Source: Bifidobacterium simiiventris
Lineage (GTDB): Bacteria > Actinomycetota > Actinomycetes > Actinomycetales > Bifidobacteriaceae
Assembly: GCF_019331715.1 (NCBI RefSeq)
Contig: NZ_JAHBBG010000005.1
Coordinates: 1-64,000, forward strand
Length of the DNA stretch: 64,000 nt
Direction: 5' to 3'
The notes under the pieces were generated by a model. That model was given only the letters and a program-made list of their open reading frames with translations, made no database searches and was not told the DNA's origin. Positions 58,704 through 64,000 of the stretch are shown here, in pieces; the first letter of the stretch is position 1; every line of letters starts with the position of its first letter. Both the position numbers and the translations under genes were made by a program.

Positions 58704-61700
58704 TCAGTCGTTGTCGGATTGTTCCGGAATGCCGGAGCTCAACTCGGCAAGGATCTCCTGTTCAGTTTTCGCGCGGGCGTGAAGCTCGCGCCGTCCCTCA
58801 TCGGGCTCACTCAGATAGTAGAGGGTGGCGTCGATACTGTCCAGCGGAAGGTTTTCTATCCGCGCCAGCAGCAGCCGATACCAGTCGAGCTGGATGAGTT
58901 TCGTGTCGATGTCGTCCGGTCTGACCGGCCTGGAACCGGTTTTCCAGTCGACGATCGTGAACCGTTTCGTCGTATCCGTCTCGTCGAGTCCTCCGTGGAA
59001 CACCGCGTCGAGCTTGCCGTTGACGATGCCGCCTCCCAGTTGCGGTATGGACACGACGATCTGCCGTTCGGCATAGGCCGGGCTGCGCCGCGCCCATGTC
59101 GAGTCTGCGAGACGGCGTTCCCAGACGGCCAGATGGCGTTCCTTGGCACTGGTGCCGGACTCGTTTCGCATCGCCGTTTCCCGTTCCGCCAGTTCCTCAA
59201 GCATGAGATCGCGTGATGGCGGAGCCGGTGTCGTCGCGAAGACGGTGTCGCCCGCGGTATCGGATTGCGATCCGATGGAGGCATCATCGATTGCGTTCTC
59301 GCCGTCATCGTATGCGGTGGTGAACTGCTCCGCCCACGCGTGGAACAGGGTTCCCGCTTCGGCGGCCGGGGACGCGACGCGGGGAACGGGCCGGATAATG
59401 CCACGCCACAGGCCGCTCATCTGTTTCTTGCCCAGATGCCCGGCTCTCGTCTGCAGCGCGGTGACCGATTGGCGGCTCTGCGCCAGCAGATGTGCGGCCT
59501 GCAGACGCACCCGCTCGTCCAGTTCGGCGTCATTCTCATATGCATGTGGCATGAGATCGGGGTCCGCGACCAACATTGCCGCTCGCGACAGCAAAGTGCC
59601 GCCGCGAGCGGCAAGAAGTTCGTCGTTTACGCCCGAACCGGTTTCCATGTTTCGGCGAGCCCGGTCCTTATCCAGCGCCTCTTCCAATTCCCCGACGCCG
59701 GAGCGCAATCGCGCCAACGTCTCATCCGACAGGGACGCCGGCCATGGCAGGGCGACAGCATCGGCATGTGCTTCGAGAGGCGCGGACCATGCCCGTTCCA
59801 CAACCTCCCGTTCGTATGCGGCGGCATGCTCACCGACAAAGAATCCGTCGGGCCTGGCCGCTCCGATCGAATCCAGCGTCGCTTCGGCAAGCGTCGCTTC
59901 GGCTTGCCGACGGCCCGCGGATGACTCCGAAGCGTCTTCGCCACCGTCCGGCTCTGTTGCCGACGGCGATGCGGGTGCGACAGGCACCAGATCGTCATGA
60001 TGACACAGCGAATCGCGTACCTCGTTCCAGAACAGCGACGGTCCGACGGCGGTCGGCTTGCGACCGTCCCGTTCGAACAGCGGCCTGGGATCGCGGCCCG
60101 GCTCACCGTATCGGCTATAGGTAAGCAACGCATCGCTTTTGGACCGGGTCAACGCCACATAGGCGAGCCGGCGCTCGTCGGCGAGCAACCGCCGGCCGTA
60201 TTCCTCGGACTGGGTCAGATACCAGCCGTCCGGGTCTGTTTCATCCATGCCGTCGCCGATGTCGGCGCCGCGCATGTCACCGTAGATTTCGTCGTCGATC
60301 ACCACGACGTCGTCTAGCATGCGCAGCGCCTCGCTCGGGCTGGCGCTCGGGTCCGCGTCATGTGGGAAGCGCGGCAAGATTCCGGCATCCACCCTCACCG
60401 GCACCGGCACGGCCGATTCGTCATCCAGCCATGTCGATACGCCGGTGTGGTACTCAGGCGGCCTCCAGCGTCCGGTCGTCGGAGAGCATCCACCGGGATG
60501 ATCGTCGTCTTCGCTGATGCGCAAACCGCTTTTGCTGCTCGGGAAAGCGTTCGCGGCCATGCCCACCACGGCCACCGCATCCCATTCCAAACCTTTGGCC
60601 TGATGGATCGTCATCAGCACCACGTCGGCCGGCGTATCCGGCACCGTCGTCTGCTCCTCCTCGACCTGTTTGAGCGAGTCGATCCATGCGATGAATCCTC
60701 TCAGGGTCGGGTTTTGGCCTTCGAGGATCTCCTGCGTATAGGTGTTCACCAGCGAGATGATCGAGTCCACGCCGGAGCGGGCGGCGGCCATGCTGATCGG
60801 CTTGTCCGGCTGTGCGATCGTCTGGGCGACGATCATGTCGATGTCGAGGTTCAGGGCCTGCACCGCGGTTTCGATCACCTCGTTCAACGGGTGGTTGGCG
60901 ACGGCCTGCACCTGTCTGAGCATGGTGCCGGCGCGGCTGATGGCCGCTGCAGCCTTATTATCGATGGCGTCATCCTGACCTAACAGATCGTCAAGATCGC
61001 CGCGCAGCAGCAGATCGATCAGGAACACCGCGTGGGGCACACGGTCGCGGTACTCGCGCACGATGTCGGTCTGCCGACGCCGGTCCACCGCGGTATCCGA
61101 CGCCTCCGCCTCGATCAGTCCGGCTTCGATCAATGCACGGTACCGGTACTGTGTGTCCAGCCGATCCGCCAACGACGCCAATGCGGTCAGATCCTCGGCG
61201 CCAAGACCGAAGCGCGGCGTGGCAAGCAGCCGCATCATCGCCCCGGCATCGGTGTGGTCGGCCACCGCGTGCAGGAGCGCCATCAGATCCTGCATGTCGG
61301 GACGTTCCAGCAAGGCGGAATGGCCGACGACCAGCGTCGTCAGCCCCGCCTGCTCCAATCCTTGAGCAAATGCCGCCATACGGGTTTTACCTCGAAACAG
61401 CACAGCCACATGAGGATGCATATCCTGCGTGTCGGCAGGCTTGCCGTCCTTGTCGGTAAACGCATAGTTCCTGACCGCTTGACGTACGAACCGAGCCACC
61501 GCATCGACCTCTTGCCCAAACGTGTCGAATCCCAGCACGCCGATCGTGCCTGTGGATGCGTCGTTCACCGGGGAGAGTTCGGCCACGTCGACTTCGTGCA
61601 TCATCGAACTGCTGGCGCGCTTCGCCGGCAACCGCAGGGGAAGCGTTAGGTTGTTGGCCGCTTCGAGCACGATGCGTGGATTGCGTCGCGTCACGCTCAA

Positions 61701-62903
61701 CGGATACGGCTGCGTGTCCGTCGGCATGTCGAAATCCTGCTGGAACATGCGGAACGCGCCCGGGCTGGCTCCACGCCACGCGTAGATCGATTGGAACGGG
61801 TCACCGACCGCGCTCACGCAGGATGAGACGCCGGCCATTGCGCTACTCGCCTGCCGGACGGCGGACAGGGGCTCCGCAAACGCCCCGTCCGCCGTTGTTT
61901 TCTCTCCGGTCTCAGATTCGGTTCCGGATGCCGTATCCGCATGGAACAGCGCGGCGAGCAGCATGGCCTGCGTGGTGGACGTGTCCTGATATTCGTCCAG
62001 CAACACATGCGTATACCTGCGCCTGTATCGTGCCGCAATCGACGGGAACCGTGACACCAGCTGGTATGCGGCGACCGTGAAATCGCTGAATTCCGCCATG
62101 TTCTGGCGGCGTTTCTCCTGCTCGTACTCCTCCACCAAGCCGAGCAGGGCCTCGCGCCGGCGCACGACCTCGCGCAGGGCGCCGCACCGCCACACGCACA
62201 GGTTCTCCAGATCAGCGCGGTAGGTTTCGAGTTTGGCGAGATACTTGGCGTCCTTCCCCTTCTTTCCTGGTTTGGGCGCTTTGGGTTTGGGCATGTCCTG
62301 CGGCACCGGCCGCGTGCCGATTGCCTCGCCCAACTGCCGCAGGAAGTCCTGATCCCATGCACGGATGCGCTCGATCGCCTCATCCACCGTGGCGATGTCG
62401 CCGCCGATCATCGCGTTGCCGATCGCATGCGACAGGTCAAGCACCTTGCCCACAACGGCATTGAACGAGCCGAAATCGTAGGTGAGCAGCATGTCCTGAT
62501 GCCGGTCGATCACCACGGTGGCCAGGCTGATTGCGCCGGCGTCGCTCAACGGCTGCGTATCCCGGTCGAATCCGACCAGCAGACCGTATTGGCGCACGAT
62601 CGATTGGAAGAAGGCGTCGTACGTCATCACTTCCGGCTTGAGAAACATGACTCCCGGATGTGAGGTTCCGCCTGAGGCCCCGACTTCCGCCGACACTCGC
62701 GCCAGCAGTTCGGAAGCAGCCTTGCGGGTGAAGGTCAGGCCGAGGATGCGTTCGGGCGACACGCCCTGTTCGATCAGCGTGGTGATGCGGCGTGTCATGG
62801 TGTAGGTCTTGCCGCTGCCCGCACCGGCGACCACCAGCACGTTCTCGTTCACGGGGGCATGGATGATCCGCGATTGTTCGGCGCTATCGGTGAATCGACT
62901 CAT
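58704..62903 (-). CDS. adnB: AdnB-like UvrD helicase-nuclease
   Basis: Subunit of 1399 residues of a double-strand-break end-processing motor. Walker A is VAGAGSGKT near residues 25-33, motif Ia is LGLTFTRKAASEL, motif II is LLDEYQDTSTTQ near 305 and motif VI is RLAYVALTRSKSDALL near 930. A RecB-family nuclease lies at the C-terminus: NGKLDAVFHGG, FTIVDWKTGS and QLDWYRLLL provide the Asp, Asp-x-Lys and QxxxY elements. Helicase plus nuclease in both partners is the mark of AdnAB, the actinobacterial counterpart of RecBCD/AddAB. The ATG overlaps the adnA stop by 4 bp. Confidence 0.9.
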   Translation of the reverse strand: MSRFTDSAEQSRIIHAPVNENVLVVAGAGSGKTYTMTRRITTLIEQGVSPERILGLTFTRKAASELLARVSAEVGASGGTSHPGVMFLKPEVMTYDAFFQSIVRQYGLLVGFDRDTQPLSDAGAISLATVVIDRHQDMLLTYDFGSFNAVVGKVLDLSHAIGNAMIGGDIATVDEAIERIRAWDQDFLRQLGEAIGTRPVPQDMPKPKAPKPGKKGKDAKYLAKLETYRADLENLCVWRCGALREVVRRREALLGLVEEYEQEKRRQNMAEFSDFTVAAYQLVSRFPSIAARYRRRYTHVLLDEYQDTSTTQAMLLAALFHADTASGTESETGEKTTADGAFAEPLSAVRQASSAMAGVSSCVSAVGDPFQSIYAWRGASPGAFRMFQQDFDMPTDTQPYPLSVTRRNPRIVLEAANNLTLPLRLPAKRASSSMMHEVDVAELSPVNDASTGTIGVLGFDTFGQEVDAVARFVRQAVRNYAFTDKDGKPADTQDMHPHVAVLFRGKTRMAAFAQGLEQAGLTTLVVGHSALLERPDMQDLMALLHAVADHTDAGAMMRLLATPRFGLGAEDLTALASLADRLDTQYRYRALIEAGLIEAEASDTAVDRRRQTDIVREYRDRVPHAVFLIDLLLRGDLDDLLGQDDAIDNKAAAAISRAGTMLRQVQAVANHPLNEVIETAVQALNLDIDMIVAQTIAQPDKPISMAAARSGVDSIISLVNTYTQEILEGQNPTLRGFIAWIDSLKQVEEEQTTVPDTPADVVLMTIHQAKGLEWDAVAVVGMAANAFPSSKSGLRISEDDDHPGGCSPTTGRWRPPEYHTGVSTWLDDESAVPVPVRVDAGILPRFPHDADPSASPSEALRMLDDVVVIDDEIYGDMRGADIGDGMDETDPDGWYLTQSEEYGRRLLADERRLAYVALTRSKSDALLTYSRYGEPGRDPRPLFERDGRKPTAVGPSLFWNEVRDSLCHHDDLVPVAPASPSATEPDGGEDASESSAGRRQAEATLAEATLDSIGAARPDGFFVGEHAAAYEREVVERAWSAPLEAHADAVALPWPASLSDETLARLRSGVGELEEALDKDRARRNMETGSGVNDELLAARGGTLLSRAAMLVADPDLMPHAYENDAELDERVRLQAAHLLAQSRQSVTALQTRAGHLGKKQMSGLWRGIIRPVPRVASPAAEAGTLFHAWAEQFTTAYDDGENAIDDASIGSQSDTAGDTVFATTPAPPSRDLMLEELAERETAMRNESGTSAKERHLAVWERRLADSTWARRSPAYAERQIVVSIPQLGGGIVNGKLDAVFHGGLDETDTTKRFTIVDWKTGSRPVRPDDIDTKLIQLDWYRLLLARIENLPLDSIDATLYYLSEPDEGRRELHARAKTEQEILAELSSGIPEQSDND

Positions 62904-64000
62904 GACTGCCTCGTTTCAAAAACGGTGTCGATCTGTCCGGCGCATGCCGGGCACACCGACTTCAGACGGCAACGCTTGATATGGGAGGGCTGCGGCCGCG
63001 CTTCCAGAACCGTGGACCGGCTGGCGGCCGCGGCATAGAACACGCGGGCGATCATGGTCAGCGACCATACCGCCTGGGTGCCGCGCAGTTCAAGGAACGA
63101 TCTCCACGCCGGCTCCCGGACTCCCTCCGGCGGCTCCAACGGCAGCTCGGGGATATCCATGACCACCGATGGTTTCTGGTAATGGTATCGGCCCGCGAAC
63201 ACGCCGGCATTAAGCGACCTGCCCCGGAACAATGCCGGCTGGTACAGGCTTTCCTGACCGTAGCTCTTGGCCGGCGCGTCGTTGGACATCACATGGAACA
63301 GCACGCTCTGCGCGACGTACGGCGAGCCATCGTGGCCGGCGTCTTCCGATGCGTGGTCTTCCGGGAACGCGAGGCCCAGCTGGTAGCACACCAACTGCAG
63401 ATCGTTGAATATCGCCTTGACCGGGGGCACCGATCCGGTCTTGTAGTCGATCAACCGTATCTGTTCGCCGCCGTCCGGCAACGTACGGTGTTCGAGACGG
63501 TCGATACGACCGGTCAGCCGAATCGTCATGGCCTCGTCCATTGCCTCGGGCCAACCGCCGATCAGAGATCCCATGATGGTCATGAGTTCGCCCGAGGTGA
63601 CAGGCGACACCCCGTCGATGGCGTTGTAGGCAGCCACGATATCGGACAGCGAGAACCGTGCGGAGAAGGAACGCTCGCATTCGGCGGATGTCAGGGTGCC
63701 GACCTCGATGGTGCCGACGTTGCCGGACGGATATTCCGCGGTATTCGAGGACACGAAGTATGCGGCGATGTTGTCGAGCACCGTGTGCGCGGAGGCGTCC
63801 TTGTGCAAGGCATCGTACCGGCTGACCGCATCCATGAAGGTGGACGGCGGTTCCGCCAGCTCGTGATAGATGTCCATCATGCGCTCGGCCACGGCTTGCT
63901 GCCGCTGTTCGGCCGCCAGATCGGGGAACGCCGACGGCAAGTCCAGCCCTTCCTCGCTGGCCCGTTGGGCGACGGCGTGGATCAGCGAGCCGAACGACGC
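62900..64000 (-). CDS. adnA: AdnA-like helicase-nuclease, C-terminal part (cut by window end)
   Basis: The frame is open up to the last base of the window, so only the C-terminal 366 or so residues are present. They form a RecB-type nuclease domain: FGSLIHAVAQRA near the window edge, GRIDRLEHR, IRLIDYKTGS with the catalytic Asp-x-Lys, and LQLVCYQLGL. The end has a cysteine cluster CRLKSVCPAC, possibly part of an iron-sulphur site as in AddB/AdnA-type nucleases. No helicase motifs are visible because the N-terminal part lies outside. The stop overlaps the adnB start (ATGA), so the two are translationally coupled. Confidence 0.88.
   Translation of the reverse strand, partial: ASFGSLIHAVAQRASEEGLDLPSAFPDLAAEQRQQAVAERMMDIYHELAEPPSTFMDAVSRYDALHKDASAHTVLDNIAAYFVSSNTAEYPSGNVGTIEVGTLTSAECERSFSARFSLSDIVAAYNAIDGVSPVTSGELMTIMGSLIGGWPEAMDEAMTIRLTGRIDRLEHRTLPDGGEQIRLIDYKTGSVPPVKAIFNDLQLVCYQLGLAFPEDHASEDAGHDGSPYVAQSVLFHVMSNDAPAKSYGQESLYQPALFRGRSLNAGVFAGRYHYQKPSVVMDIPELPLEPPEGVREPAWRSFLELRGTQAVWSLTMIARVFYAAAASRSTVLEARPQPSHIKRCRLKSVCPACAGQIDTVFETRQS

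Overview
The window is high-GC actinobacterial DNA and most likely comes from a Bifidobacterium chromosome. The basis is the start of a 16S rRNA gene with actinobacterial leader signals, a translational-type T-box in front of ileS, AdnAB-type recombination helicase-nucleases instead of RecBCD, the RNase J / dapA / dapB neighbourhood, and sugar ABC transporters without their own ATPase. Species was not determined. Most genes are on the minus strand; coordinates below are given low to high.

Layout. (1) 1-5.9 kb: the 5' tip of a minus-strand 16S gene with its promoter and leader, ileS with a T-box leader, and citrate synthase. (2) 5.9-11 kb: small accessory genes. These are a GNAT acetyltransferase, an XRE regulator with a membrane protein, a D-2-hydroxyacid dehydrogenase, a tandem hairpin array at a convergent gene end, and a YtrA-type GntR / ABC ATPase / membrane protein module. 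(3) 11-16.4 kb: a complete peptide-type ABC importer whose binding protein has an N-terminal membrane anchor and no lipobox; repeats sit between its genes. (4) 16.5-28.8 kb: a carbohydrate locus with a HAD phosphatase, an AraC regulator, a GH35 beta-galactosidase, a sugar ABC importer, a 1115-residue DUF5107/TPR protein and a second, divergent AraC regulator. (5) 28.9-30.9 kb: peptide deformylase and GlmM. (6) 31-48.5 kb: twelve co-directional genes ending at a hairpin, preceded by a PucR-type regulator. They encode a GABA-type aminotransferase, an OppBCDF-A importer, an amidase, an amidohydrolase, an MFS carrier, an alcohol dehydrogenase, an APH-fold kinase and a second class III aminotransferase. 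(7) 48.7-64 kb: pepN, RNase J, dapA, dapB, a PfkB sugar kinase, an MFS carrier, a GNAT acetyltransferase, adnB and the 3' part of adnA, cut by the window end.

How it works together. Region 6 reads as one catabolic unit. A peptide- or amide-like compound is imported, hydrolysed by the amidase and amidohydrolase, then oxidised, phosphorylated and transaminated or eliminated. A kinase next to a class III PLP enzyme resembles the hydroxylysine kinase / phospholyase and ethanolamine-phosphate lyase pairings. Region 4 reads as uptake and trimming of a galactose-containing glycan under two paralogous AraC regulators. No CRISPR array, prophage, transposase or tRNA was seen. The least explained items are the region 6 operon, the DUF5107 protein, and the four-unit hairpin array at 8.4-8.6 kb.
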